Assembly: GCA_002403075.1 (NCBI GenBank)
Contig: DHHB01000051.1
Coordinates: 776 to 39,882, forward strand
DNA from: a bacterium UBP1_UBA4783
Lineage (GTDB): Bacteria; Krumholzibacteriota; Krumholzibacteriia; Krumholzibacteriales; Krumholzibacteriaceae
Direction of reading: 5' to 3'
DNA: 39,107 nt
How positions within the stretch are numbered: the first letter of the stretch is position 1; each line of letters begins with the position of its first letter. Of this stretch, positions 14,261-23,096 are shown one piece after another. The translations under genes and the position numbers were made by a program. Under the pieces are notes generated by a model that made no database searches, was not told the origin of the DNA, and saw only the letters and a program-made list of their open reading frames with translations.

Positions 14261-16239
14261 ACATTCGGACGGTGCCATCGATCGCTCCCGCGCTTGCTTT
14301 CGCCGTTCTCCTCGCCGCGGGCGCGCCCGGCGCGCGCGCCTGCGATACGTGGGTCGCGATAAGCGACGCGACGGCGCCGGGGATCACGATCCTCGCGAAA
14401 AACAGCGATCGTCCGCTCTTCGACTGCCAGCCGCTCGTGCACCATCCGCGGCGGGCCTGGCCCGCCGGCGCGACGATCGATCTCGGACGGCTCACGATTC
14501 CGCAGGTGCGCGAGACGTACGCCACGATCGGTTCGAGCCCGTACTGGTGTTGGGGATACGAGGAGGGGATGAACGAGCACGGCGTTGCGATCGGCAACGA
14601 GGGCGTTTTCACGAAGCCCCTCGCGGCGGCGGTCGGGGCTGCGCGCCGCGGCGAGGGCCCCGCGCCCGGACCGACCGGCATGGACCTCGTGCGTCTCGCT
14701 CTCGAGCGGGGACGAACCGCGCGCGAGGCGCTCGACGTCATCGCAAGGATCCTCGAGGCGCACGGGCAGTTCGGCTCCGGCACGCCGACGGCCGGTGTCG
14801 AGGGAGCCTACGACAACTCCTTCCTCATCGCCGACGCGCGGGAGGCGTGGATCCTCGAAACGGCCGGCGCGCGATGGGCGGCGCGGCGGATCGCGCGCGG
14901 CACGGCCTCGATATCGAACGCGCTCACGATCGGAGCGAAATGGGATCGCGCCTCGAGAGACCTCGTCGAATACGCGGTGCGGAGCGGATGGTGGCCGAAA
15001 GAGCGGGCGCGCGCGCTCGACTTCGCCGGGGCCTACTCGGACGACTCGCCCGACGGAACGGCCCGGCGGGAGCGGGCGATGACGCGGGCCGCCTGCTCGG
15101 CCGGCCTCCTCGCGGAGCGCGCCGGCGCGATCGACCCACCTTATATGATGCGCGTCGCGCGGGACCGGTCGACGAGCCCGAGCATCGATCTCGACATCAC
15201 GGCGAGCTCGTGCGTGGCCGTCATCGGGAAGGGGCGCAACGCCGTTCACGTCTTCTGGTGGTGTCCCGCGGTCCCGAGCAGCGGCTGCTACGTTCCGTTC
15301 TTCGTCGAGGCCGGCGGCCTGCCCGAAACGGTCTCCCGCGCCGGTGCGCACGGGAGCCTCGTCGTCGATCCCGCGACTGCCGCGCGCGACACCTTTTCCG
15401 AGGATTCATACTGGTGGGTGTTCCGCGATCTTTGCGACGCGGTGAACGTCTCGCGGGACGAGCGCCAGCCGGTCGCGCGGGCCGCTTTCGACAGCCTTGA
15501 GGCCGCGTTCGCCTCGGAGCTGCCGGGCGTCGTCGCCGAGGCCGCGCGCCTGCGGCGCGCGGGAGCTCGAGCCAAGGCGGCGGAAACGCTCGGCGGCTTT
15601 TCGGCGAGGTGCGTCGAGCGGGCTCTCGGAAAGGCGCGGGAGCTGCGCGCGCGATTCGCCGCCGCGGAGCCGGCCGCGCCGGCAGCCGCTTCCGCGCGAT
15701 TCGCGCCGTACACAGGCGTGTACACCGCCGATTTCGGGAGCTTCGCGGGCACCGAATTCAAGGTTCTCGAGCGAGGGGGGAGGCTCGCCGTCGACATCCC
15801 CGGCCAGATGACGGTCGAGCTCAACGAGCCGAACGCGGAGGGCGTCCGGACCCTCGTGCTCACAGACCGAGTCGCGTTCTCGTTCGTCGAGGACGCCGCG
15901 GGGGCTGCGACCGCGATGAAGCTCCATCAGGCGACGATCCTCACGCGCGCGCCGGAAGACTCGATCGCATTCTCGGATTCCGTCGACGCGCGGCACCGGC
16001 CGTACGTCGGCGCCTACGTCCTGCCGATCGCCGGTTTCGCGATCCTGTTGCGCGAATCGGAGGGGAGGCTCGTCCTCGACACGCCGGACGAGGCCGGTAT
16101 CCCCGTCGACGATCCGGACGAGCAGGGGCGATGGCGGTTCACCGAGGATCCGGTGACGTACGTCACCTTCGACAGGAACGCCGCGGGCGCGGTGTCGGGC
16201 GTGAGAATACACCAGACCTTCACGCTGCCCCGAAAGTAA
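14257..16239 (+). CDS. Secreted C69-family dipeptidase with duplicated C-terminal domain
   Basis: A 660-residue protein; ATG 14257 overlaps the previous stop and follows AAGGAG. A signal peptide ends ARA before Cys29, which starts CDTWVAISDAT, the N-terminal-nucleophile motif of peptidase C69 (dipeptidase/secernin-like). Signal peptidase cleavage would expose the catalytic cysteine. Further family features are ILAKNSDRP, WCWGYEEGMNEHGVAIGNEG and DNSFLIADAREAWILETAG. After the hydrolase domain (about 29-480), two related about 85-residue units (FAPYTGVYTADFGSF and HRPYVGAYVLPIAGF) resemble DUF3471-like beta domains found at the end of secreted hydrolases. Expected to cleave dipeptides or act as an amide hydrolase in the periplasm; true substrate unknown. 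Confidence 0.85.
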   Translation: MNIRTVPSIAPALAFAVLLAAGAPGARACDTWVAISDATAPGITILAKNSDRPLFDCQPLVHHPRRAWPAGATIDLGRLTIPQVRETYATIGSSPYWCWGYEEGMNEHGVAIGNEGVFTKPLAAAVGAARRGEGPAPGPTGMDLVRLALERGRTAREALDVIARILEAHGQFGSGTPTAGVEGAYDNSFLIADAREAWILETAGARWAARRIARGTASISNALTIGAKWDRASRDLVEYAVRSGWWPKERARALDFAGAYSDDSPDGTARRERAMTRAACSAGLLAERAGAIDPPYMMRVARDRSTSPSIDLDITASSCVAVIGKGRNAVHVFWWCPAVPSSGCYVPFFVEAGGLPETVSRAGAHGSLVVDPATAARDTFSEDSYWWVFRDLCDAVNVSRDERQPVARAAFDSLEAAFASELPGVVAEAARLRRAGARAKAAETLGGFSARCVERALGKARELRARFAAAEPAAPAAASARFAPYTGVYTADFGSFAGTEFKVLERGGRLAVDIPGQMTVELNEPNAEGVRTLVLTDRVAFSFVEDAAGAATAMKLHQATILTRAPEDSIAFSDSVDARHRPYVGAYVLPIAGFAILLRESEGRLVLDTPDEAGIPVDDPDEQGRWRFTEDPVTYVTFDRNAAGAVSGVRIHQTFTLPRK

Positions 16240-16242
16240 TGG

Positions 16243-16272
16243 TTGAGCTTCGTTTCCCGAACGGCTTATAGT
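16243..16272 (+). promoter_or_regulatory. Promoter of the DUF5989 gene
   Basis: TTGAGC (16243-16248), an 18-base spacer and TATAGT (16267-16272) lie just after the C69 stop and 29 bases ahead of the small gene, giving it a separate transcript. Confidence 0.55.
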
Positions 16273-16301
16273 GATGGCCGGAACGGAAACGGAGTGTGCG
16301 A

Positions 16302-16469
16302 ATGGGCGTTCGGTCGCGTTTCGAGCTTGCGGGCGAGCTGTGGGCGTTTCTCAGGGAGCGCAAGAAGTGGTGGCTCCTGCCGATCATTCTCGTGCTCGCG
16401 CTGCTCGGCGTTCTCATCATCCTCTCCGGCAACTCCGCCATAGCGCCGTTCATCTACACGATCTTCTAG
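16302..16469 (+). CDS. DUF5989-family small membrane protein
   Basis: A 55-residue protein not reported by a simple length cutoff. ATG 16302 lies seven bases after GGAG. The sequence has the family pattern: an amphipathic N-terminus (LAGELWAFLRERKKWWLLP), one membrane helix (IILVLALLGVLIIL) and the conserved end SAIAPFIYTIF. DUF5989 proteins are about 50 residues and often sit among polysaccharide or carbamoyltransferase genes. Here the neighbour, converging from the right, is a GT39-type glycosyltransferase. The function is unknown; a small scaffold for envelope glycan enzymes is a guess from context. Confidence 0.85.
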   Translation: MGVRSRFELAGELWAFLRERKKWWLLPIILVLALLGVLIILSGNSAIAPFIYTIF

Positions 16470-16523
16470 GCGTCGCACCCGCGGCGTTCCATCGATCGAC
16501 AATCGTCCGGGAGGCCGCCCGCT

Positions 16524-18119
16524 TCATTCGGTCCCGCGCGGCGTGACGCGAAGGAGCCTTTCCTTCGCACGAACGCTCTCGGGATCGAGGGCGAGCGCTT
16601 CGAGGTAGGCCGCGCCCGCCCGCGCCGTATCGCGGCGGGCGCGGTGCGCGTCGCCGACCCGCACGAGGTTCGCGGAGATCCCCTGAGGCGTGTCGCGCGC
16701 GACGGTGACGTTCGAGAGGAACGCGAGGACGGCGAGCGCCGCGCCGAGGAGCGCGAGCTCCGCGAAGCGGCGGCGACGGGCGACGCCGATGAGCTCGACG
16801 ACGGCGGCGGCGGCGAGGGGCAGGAGGAAGGGAAGCGACGGAAGGCGGTACCGCGCGGTCACGTAGAAAACGACGGCCGTCGCGAGATAGACGATCGCGC
16901 CCCCGTAGAGGAGCCACAGGCGGTGCGAGCGGCCGCGCGCGAGGAACGCGCCGAGAAGGGCGAGCGGCGCCACGAGGCCGAAGCCGAGAAGCGGAAGCCG
17001 GAGCACGCCGGGAAAGCGGCGATGAAAGTAGAAGTTCTCCACGTTCGCGCGCTCATAGCGGTTCCAGAAGAATATGAACTTCTGCCACGAGAGCGCCGCC
17101 CACTGGAGCGGATGGGCGCGGGCCCAGCGAAGGCCCGCGCCGAGCCAGAATCGCGATACTTCGGATTCACCGAGCACGTGCCCCGTCTCGCCCTGGGCGA
17201 TGTCCGTCATTCGCCTCCACTGCTCCTCGGGCGTGAGACCGAGCGGTCGCCCCTCGTAGGTGGGCGCCGCGTAGTAGCCGTTCGCCCCGGGATTGTTGCC
17301 GATGTAGAAATTGACGCCTCCGCCCGTCGTGAGCGGGATGAACTCTCCCGCGCGGAGGTAGTTGCGGATCGCGACCGGGGCGAGGACGATCGCGACGCCG
17401 GCGAGGGCGAGCAGGGCGCAGGGGAGAAGCCCGATCCGCCGCGGCGCGGCATGCGTCGTCCGTCCGTACGCATTCGCCGAACCGCTTTCCGGACCGCCGC
17501 TTCCATCGCCTCCGGGCGCGAGGCCGAGATGGAGGAGAACGAAGGGGAGCAGGAGAACATTCGGCGGGTTCGCGGCGATCGCGGCGCCGAGGGCGATACC
17601 GCCGGCGAGCGTCCTCGCGGCTCCCGTCCGGCGGTCCCCCGCGAAGAGGGCGATCGCGAGGGCGTTGAGAAAAACGATGATCGTGGCGGGCAGGATGAGC
17701 CCCTCGAAGAATACGAAGGGCGCGTACAACGCGGCGAGGGCGCCCGCGACGATCGCCGCGGCGGGGGAGAAGAAACGACGCGCGGCGTACATAACGAGAG
17801 CCACGGTGGCGGTTCCGAGCAGCGCCTGCAGCGCCCGCGCGGCCGCCGGGACGGGACCGAAGATCCTATAGAGCGCCGCGAGAAGCCAGGGATAGAGAGG
17901 CGCCTGCATGAGCGTGGTCGGGCCCGGGTCGCCTCCCGCGGCGAGCGCGCGCGCCCAGCGATCGTAGGTCGCGGCGTCGAGCTGGAGAGAGGAGGCGAGC
18001 GGGTTCATCCGCTCGGTGAAATAAAGATGGAGGATGCGCAGCGCGAGAGCGGCGGCGGCGACGATGACGGCGCCGGCCATCCAGCGCGGTCCGCGCCCTG
18101 AACTCGGGTGTCCGTTCAT
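16524..18119 (-). CDS. GT39/PMT-type glycosyltransferase with short TPR-like tail
   Basis: A 531-residue polytopic membrane protein with about ten or more hydrophobic helices. After the first helix it has LQLDAATYDRWARALAAGG, the acidic loop typical of GT-C transferases of the dolichyl/undecaprenyl-phosphate mannosyltransferase (GT39) superfamily, followed by QAPLYPWLLAALYRIFG. The central periplasmic loop contains NFYIGNNPGANGYYAAPTYEG. The last about 60 residues (VRVGDAHRARRDTARAGAAYLEALALDPES) look like one or two TPR units. Such enzymes transfer sugars from polyprenyl phosphates to protein or lipid acceptors at the outer face of the inner membrane. Donor and acceptor cannot be told. The start at ATG 18119 has a weak ribosome site. 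Confidence 0.85.
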   Translation of the reverse strand: MNGHPSSGRGPRWMAGAVIVAAAALALRILHLYFTERMNPLASSLQLDAATYDRWARALAAGGDPGPTTLMQAPLYPWLLAALYRIFGPVPAAARALQALLGTATVALVMYAARRFFSPAAAIVAGALAALYAPFVFFEGLILPATIIVFLNALAIALFAGDRRTGAARTLAGGIALGAAIAANPPNVLLLPFVLLHLGLAPGGDGSGGPESGSANAYGRTTHAAPRRIGLLPCALLALAGVAIVLAPVAIRNYLRAGEFIPLTTGGGVNFYIGNNPGANGYYAAPTYEGRPLGLTPEEQWRRMTDIAQGETGHVLGESEVSRFWLGAGLRWARAHPLQWAALSWQKFIFFWNRYERANVENFYFHRRFPGVLRLPLLGFGLVAPLALLGAFLARGRSHRLWLLYGGAIVYLATAVVFYVTARYRLPSLPFLLPLAAAAVVELIGVARRRRFAELALLGAALAVLAFLSNVTVARDTPQGISANLVRVGDAHRARRDTARAGAAYLEALALDPESVRAKERLLRVTPRGTE

Positions 18120-18254
18120 ACGCCGGCGAGTCTAGGGCCGCGGACCCGGCAAGTCAATGCGGAGGGTATACGAACGGTTTTCACTCTTTCAAGGAGGAGG
18201 CTTTCTGGAAAGTATTGAATGAGCCGGGCGGCGACGATATCGAAGCCTCGCCGC

Positions 18255-18283
18255 TTGACATCCGCTCCCCGCGATCCTACTCT
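18255..18283 (+). promoter_or_regulatory. Candidate promoter of the universal stress protein gene
   Basis: TTGACA (18255-18260) with a 17-base spacer to TACTCT (18278-18283). The -35 is perfect but the -10 matches only three positions, so activity may depend on an activator. It leaves an untranslated leader of about 74 bases. Confidence 0.4.
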
Positions 18284-18363
18284 CTGCGGTATCTGAACGG
18301 TCGTTCCGCGCCCGGACGACATATCTCTTGCGACGCGTGCCTCATCGCTACGGGGGTGCCGCG

Positions 18364-19275
18364 ATGCCCGTTATACGAAAAGTGATCTTCACGACGGATT
18401 TCTCGGAGACCGCGAACCACGCCCTTCCCTACGCGATCAAGATGGCGAAGATCTTCGAGACCGATCTCGTCATGCTGCACGCGGTGACGCTCTACGAGCA
18501 CGATCCGAACGATCCCGGCCACCGCTTCCCCTCGCTCGACCGCTACTGCGCGGAGCTTCGGAAATCGGCCGACTTGAATCTGCAGTTCTGCATGGAGCGG
18601 GCGGGAGAGGCCGGCGTGTCCGTCCGCACAACGGTCGTTCAAAGCGTGACGCCGCACGCCGGGATCATCGACTTCGCGAAGGAGCAGGGAGAGGGCGTCA
18701 TGATCGTCATGTCGACACACGGCCGCAGCGGGCTCTCCCACGTGCTTCTCGGGAGCGTCACGGAGAACGTCATCCGGTACGCGCCGTGCCCGGTTCTCGC
18801 CGTCAAACATCCCGAGCACGAGTTCATCGATCCGAAAACGGGCGAGGTCGTCGTCCGGAAGATCCTGTTCCCGCTCGATTTCTCGAAGGATTCGCTGAAG
18901 CCGCTCGATCTCGTGCGTTTCATCGCCGCGCGGCACGCGGCGGAGGTCGTCCTCTTTCACGCGATCGACGTCGATATCCCGCCGATCTACTATACGGCGG
19001 GGATCGAGTCGGTGCTCCAGCTCGACCCCGGGCTCCACGACCGGATGGAGAAGAAGATGCGCGATTTCGTCGGGGACGGTTTCGCCGGAATCGACGCCCG
19101 TTACGTCGTCGCCGACGGGCGCGCCGTGACGCTCATCAGAGATTTCGCGGTGCGGGAGAAGGTCGATCTCATCGTCATGGCCTCGTCGGGCTCGCACGGG
19201 ATCGGGGATTTCCTCTTCGGGAGCACGGCCGCGCGCGTCATTCAGAAAGCGGTGTGTCCGGTGCTCGTGGTGTAG
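18364..19275 (+). CDS. Tandem-domain universal stress protein (UspA family)
   Basis: A 303-residue protein from ATG 18364 (MPVIRKVIFTTDFSETANHA). Two Usp domains of about 150 residues are joined: domain 1 has FTTDFSETA at the start and the nucleotide-binding loop STHGRSGLSHVLLGSVTENV; domain 2 begins VVRKILFPLDFSKDS and ends ASSGSHGIGDFLFGSTAARV. Both retain the Gly-rich loop and GS, so both may bind ATP or a related nucleotide. Such proteins are cytoplasmic and support survival under starvation or oxidative stress. The last 38 bases overlap the convergent PAP2 gene on the opposite strand. Confidence 0.92.
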   Translation: MPVIRKVIFTTDFSETANHALPYAIKMAKIFETDLVMLHAVTLYEHDPNDPGHRFPSLDRYCAELRKSADLNLQFCMERAGEAGVSVRTTVVQSVTPHAGIIDFAKEQGEGVMIVMSTHGRSGLSHVLLGSVTENVIRYAPCPVLAVKHPEHEFIDPKTGEVVVRKILFPLDFSKDSLKPLDLVRFIAARHAAEVVLFHAIDVDIPPIYYTAGIESVLQLDPGLHDRMEKKMRDFVGDGFAGIDARYVVADGRAVTLIRDFAVREKVDLIVMASSGSHGIGDFLFGSTAARVIQKAVCPVLVV

Positions 19276-20056
19276 CCGCCGCCCCTTCGCGTTCCCGCGG
19301 GTAGATTCTCCTGAAAGCGACGTACGCGACGCAGGCGATCGCCGCGCCGATCGCCGTTCCCGCGAGCACGTCCGAGGGCCAGTGCACGCCGATGTAGATC
19401 CTCGAGAACCCGACGAGCACGGCGATCGCGGCGAGCGACGCGAGAAGCCGCCGGTAGGCGAGACCGAGAAAGAGCATCGAGGCCGTGATGTTCGCCGCGT
19501 GGCTCGAGGGGAAGGCGAAGCTCGATTTGTAGCTCCGCACGACCTCCGCCGGCGTCGTGATCCATCCCTCCGGTCCGTACCAGAGCCGGACGCCGCCGAG
19601 CACCTCGCACGGGCGCATACGTTCGACGAGCGGCTTCACGACGCTGCTCGCGAGCTGGTCCGACGCGGCGATGATCGGGATGAGCATGAGCGCGGTCCAG
19701 CGTCCTTTCGCTTTGCCGAAGAGCACGAGCCCCGCCCAGACGACGAGGATCGCCACCCGCCAGCGATCGAGATCCGTGGCGAAGGGCATCACGGCGTCGA
19801 AGACGGGGTTCGCGATGCGGCCGTTGAGAAATCGAAACGCCCGAACGTCGGGCGAACGAGGATCGGGAGCCGGCGGAGCGACGAACGCCGCCGCGGAGTC
19901 CGGTTCGGGGGAGAGGATCTCGATCGCGGCGGAATCGGCACGCGAGGCGGAAGCCTCGATGTCCCGCGGATCGGCGTCGACGGCCGGGGATTGCGCGGCC
20001 GCGGCTCCGAGCGCGAGGCAGGCGACGGCTGCGCAGAATGCGATTGCCGGTCTCAT
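19238..20056 (-). CDS. PAP2-family membrane phosphatase
   Basis: A 272-residue protein with start ATG 20056 (AAGG about nine bases upstream); ATG 20065 would abut the ribosome site. A signal sequence or first helix (AIAFCAAVACLALGAAAA) is followed by an Ala/Asp/Pro-rich linker. The phosphatase motifs are complete: KPLVERMRP (Lys141 to Pro149), FPSSH (183-186) and SRIYIGVHWPSD (Arg219, His225, Asp229), in a five- to six-helix core. PAP2 enzymes dephosphorylate undecaprenyl pyrophosphate, phosphatidic acid or lipid A in the periplasm. Undecaprenyl-PP recycling is a reasonable guess beside glycan genes, but the substrate is not determined. It lies 34 bases after the metalloprotease-like gene and is probably cotranscribed with it. 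Confidence 0.9.
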   Translation of the reverse strand: MRPAIAFCAAVACLALGAAAAQSPAVDADPRDIEASASRADSAAIEILSPEPDSAAAFVAPPAPDPRSPDVRAFRFLNGRIANPVFDAVMPFATDLDRWRVAILVVWAGLVLFGKAKGRWTALMLIPIIAASDQLASSVVKPLVERMRPCEVLGGVRLWYGPEGWITTPAEVVRSYKSSFAFPSSHAANITASMLFLGLAYRRLLASLAAIAVLVGFSRIYIGVHWPSDVLAGTAIGAAIACVAYVAFRRIYPREREGAAATPRAPDTPLSE

Positions 20057-20090
20057 CGAAGCCATCCTTCAGGAGCGCTCGTCATGTGTT

Positions 20091-21476
20091 TCACAATCGG
20101 ACGATAAACGTGTTCTCGCCGCTTTCGACGTCGGAATACACGAGGTCTATGGATACCCCGTCGGAGTCGAACCGGAAGGTTCCCTTCTCCTCGTCGATTA
20201 TCGGCCGATCCGCCACGCCGCGTATCGTCACTCTCGTGATTCCGAGCGCGGCGTTCATCACGGTCACGCACGAGTGATTCCCGACCCTGATGCTCCCCTT
20301 GTCGTTTCCGGCCGAAAAGAAAACCTTGTGAAGGATCGTGCCGCCGCCGTAGGTCTCTATTTCGAGCGGTTCGAACATTCGGACGGCCAAAGGAGCGGCC
20401 TCGGCGGCGATTTCGATCGTCGTTCCGGTCGCCGCCGAGAATTCGTCCAGAAGCCGCGCTTTTTCCTCGAGCCACGCGCGGAAATCCCGTTCCGCATCGG
20501 AACGCAGCGCGGTCGTATTCTCTTCGGTGAATGAAGCGTCCGACGGGATGCGGTTCACGGCCGGCGCGATCAAATCCTCCATATACTTCGCTTCGCCCGA
20601 TTCCATTTTCGATTTCCACGCGGGATCGAACCTGTCGAGCAGCAGCGCCAGCCATCTTCCCTCGATATAGCCCACATCCCTGACTCCCGCCGGGGCGATG
20701 CCGTTCGTCATGGAGGAGGAGTGGAGGGGATCGATCCCCCGGGCCGTCGTTTCTATATAGTCGGAAATACCCTCGAACCGCTGAAGCTCCTTCTCGTACG
20801 TCATGAACGACGGATCGAGCAGCGCCGCTCTCCGCTCCCTGAATCTCAGACCTTCCTTCGTCCATCCCGCCGCGATCATCGGGTCTTCGGCGGCGACGGC
20901 CCTCCTGAACGCCTCTTTCTCGGCTCTTCTCAGGTAGAGCGATTCGACGGTTTCCGGCGGATACACGAGAAGCAATCCGTCGTTCGGGCGCCAATCGGGA
21001 TGCCGAAGGCTTTGGAACACGTGAAATTGCTCGTGGACGACGATCCCCGCGAGATCCCGCACGGTGTACTCGTCGCCCGTTCGGCGCGACCTCGCGCTGA
21101 GAACGCTCGTCGCCGTCCAGACGTCGTTGAGGCGCACTCTCATATTCCCGCGGACCGCGGGGAACCGTCCGTCGAAGCGATAGACGTCCGAACGATCGAG
21201 CGAGGGCGCGAATCCCTCCGGCGGCGCGGGATGGCGGAACAGATACGTGTCGACGCCGTCGAAAACGGCGGTCGGAACATCTCGAGGATCGAAGCCAGGC
21301 CACAGGGAAAGCGACCCGCATCGATCCGCTTCGCTCATAACCTCGAACGCGTCGGCGACGGGTTTTCGAACGATCTCCTGAGCGCGCGCGTCGCCGCACA
21401 TGCCGAGCCCGAAGGAAGCGGCCAGAAACAAGAGCCCTTGAAATACCGAATACGATCCCGTAGAGCCGCGTCTCAC
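20091..21476 (-). CDS. Putative secreted HExxH zinc metallopeptidase of unrecognised family
   Basis: A 461-residue protein; GTG 21476 is preferred because GGGAGG lies four bases upstream and the product starts with a compact signal peptide (YSVFQGLLFLAASFGLG, cleavage near ARA/QE). ATG 21494 has no ribosome site. The motif VVHEQFHVFQSL gives HEQFH (148-152), and RFEGISDYIE supplies Glu235, an EGxxDY glutamate placed as the third zinc ligand of gluzincin-type enzymes. The C-terminal about 110 residues look like an all-beta domain (GGGTILHKVFFSAGNDKGSI and later). I do not recognise the family. Position after the HD-GYP gene and just before PAP2 suggests the same transcript. Proteolytic activity is inferred from the motif only. 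Confidence 0.6.
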   Translation of the reverse strand: MRRGSTGSYSVFQGLLFLAASFGLGMCGDARAQEIVRKPVADAFEVMSEADRCGSLSLWPGFDPRDVPTAVFDGVDTYLFRHPAPPEGFAPSLDRSDVYRFDGRFPAVRGNMRVRLNDVWTATSVLSARSRRTGDEYTVRDLAGIVVHEQFHVFQSLRHPDWRPNDGLLLVYPPETVESLYLRRAEKEAFRRAVAAEDPMIAAGWTKEGLRFRERRAALLDPSFMTYEKELQRFEGISDYIETTARGIDPLHSSSMTNGIAPAGVRDVGYIEGRWLALLLDRFDPAWKSKMESGEAKYMEDLIAPAVNRIPSDASFTEENTTALRSDAERDFRAWLEEKARLLDEFSAATGTTIEIAAEAAPLAVRMFEPLEIETYGGGTILHKVFFSAGNDKGSIRVGNHSCVTVMNAALGITRVTIRGVADRPIIDEEKGTFRFDSDGVSIDLVYSDVESGENTFIVRL

Positions 21477-21590
21477 GATACCTCCCGTTCCCATGCCGAA
21501 TGCAAAGGCGCCGATATCCCTCTACCTGGAATGTACAGTTTAACGAAAGGAGGGAAAGCGCTCAAGAGCAAGGAGAACGAATCCCGCGGA

Positions 21591-23096
21591 TTATTTCACG
21601 AGGAAACGGGTCGCCTTCCGAGCTTCGTAGCGCTTGTCGTGGACCGATTCGACGATCGTGCGGCGATGCGCCGTTCCGCCGGCCGCGCGCTCCGCCAGGT
21701 CGAATTGTTCCCCGGGCGATCCGTCTTCGGGCAGGAGAGCGACGACCGGCCGGTGCATCAGCCGACAGCTCTCGTTTTGGCGCGTGACGACGGCGTGCTC
21801 TCCGGTATCGAGCCTGACCACGGTTCCCACGGGGTAGACGCCTATCGCCCTGATGAACGTCTTGACGACGAGCGGATCGAACATCTCTCCGCTCTTGCGC
21901 CCGATGAGGCGCAGCGCGCTGTCGGGTGTCAACGTTTGCTTTCGGTACACGCGCGGCGTGGTCATGGCGTCGTATACATCGGCGATCGTGACGATGCGGT
22001 TGAACGGGTGCAACTCCCACGGCGACGATTTCGCCGGGTATCCCTTGCCGTCGTGCAGCACATGGTGCTGGAGCGAGACGAAGAGCGAATCGGCGATCGC
22101 CCGCAACGACCGCGCGCGGGACAATTCGATGACGCCGAGCATCGGGTGGCGTTCCATCAATTGCCACTCGTCGGCGGTCAAGGAATCAGGTTTGTTCAAA
22201 ACCGTCTGCGGGATATGCGTCTTGCCGACGTCGTGAAACAGGGCCGCGACGCCGACCTGCGCGGTGTCGCTCTTGTGCAGACCCATCCGATCAGCGATCA
22301 GCATCGACAGCACGCTGACGTTCACGGAATGGGAGAAGGTGTATTCGTCGTAATCCTTGATGCTCGCGAGTCCGACGAGAATTGTTTCGTCGGTCCGGAT
22401 GATGTCGGCTATCTGCTGCGCGATTCTGCTCGCCTTGGGCAGTTGCACCGGGCGCCGCTGCGCGATCGCCCGCATAACCTCACCCATGAACATGACCGCC
22501 CGCGACATGACCCGGTTGCTCTCCTCCCGGATCTCTTGCTTGTTCACTTTGGCGTCCCGGAGATACTTCACGCGCTCTATCCACTCGGTGATCCTGATGT
22601 TGACGACCCCGGCGTCGGAGAGCTTTCGGTCCAGCTCGCCGAATACGTCTTCCTCGGACGGCTCCGAGAAGAACAGTTTGAGGAACGAACCGAGCTCTTC
22701 GAGGGCGACCTCCGGCGCGAAATCGATCTCCTCCACCTTTCTCTTTTTCATCTCGTTGATGAGGTACAGCACGGGACCCATGCTCTGAGTGTCGACGACG
22801 ACTCTCACGTCGTTGATCGACAGGAGATCCGTCGCGACCGTTACCGCCACGCGACCCTCGGTGTTCCCGAGCTCGCGCAGCGTTTCGAGGAGCTTTGAGA
22901 GCGCGGTTTGAACCGCGCGATTGTTCAGGTCGTGGATCTGTACCGTTCGGCCCGCGCTGAAAAGATGGTGCACGAGAATCGGCCCCAGGCGGTCCATCAG
23001 CTCGTCCGGTTCCGTCGCGCAGCATGCCCGTTCCGCCGCGCCGCCCGCGGCGTCGGACGCGCAATCGCCGTTATCTGTTCTACGATCGAGCATCAT
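21591..23096 (-). CDS. HD-GYP domain protein (probable cyclic-di-GMP phosphodiesterase)
   Basis: A 501-residue protein whose ATG 23096 overlaps the stop of the HEAT-repeat gene (ATGA). Residues about 30-150 form an N-terminal domain without recognised family, similar to the start of its neighbour. The HD-GYP domain (about 235-420) has FSHSVNVSVLS, FHDVGK (His288, Asp289), LQHHVLHDGKGYP (His344-345, Asp349, GYP 352-354) and ADVYDAMTTPRVYR. The metal ligands and the GYP motif are intact, so hydrolysis of c-di-GMP (or cGAMP) is likely. The last about 80 residues form a small beta domain (VGTVVRLDTGEHAVVTRQN) often found after HD-GYP. Soluble; no membrane segment. Confidence 0.9.
   Translation of the reverse strand: MMLDRRTDNGDCASDAAGGAAERACCATEPDELMDRLGPILVHHLFSAGRTVQIHDLNNRAVQTALSKLLETLRELGNTEGRVAVTVATDLLSINDVRVVVDTQSMGPVLYLINEMKKRKVEEIDFAPEVALEELGSFLKLFFSEPSEEDVFGELDRKLSDAGVVNIRITEWIERVKYLRDAKVNKQEIREESNRVMSRAVMFMGEVMRAIAQRRPVQLPKASRIAQQIADIIRTDETILVGLASIKDYDEYTFSHSVNVSVLSMLIADRMGLHKSDTAQVGVAALFHDVGKTHIPQTVLNKPDSLTADEWQLMERHPMLGVIELSRARSLRAIADSLFVSLQHHVLHDGKGYPAKSSPWELHPFNRIVTIADVYDAMTTPRVYRKQTLTPDSALRLIGRKSGEMFDPLVVKTFIRAIGVYPVGTVVRLDTGEHAVVTRQNESCRLMHRPVVALLPEDGSPGEQFDLAERAAGGTAHRRTIVESVHDKRYEARKATRFLVK

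Noticed and set aside
18140..18388. An open stretch between the GT39 and Usp genes reading FKEEAFWKVLNEPGGDD and onward in one + strand frame
   Set aside because: It looks protein-like and AAGGAGGAGG lies within it, but there is no suitable start codon after that site, it overlaps the Usp start, and no family was recognised.
20721..22898. A 725-codon + strand open frame across the metalloprotease-like and HD-GYP genes
   Set aside because: Crosses two real genes and their intergenic gap; no recognisable motif, whereas the minus strand has HExxH and HD-GYP motifs.
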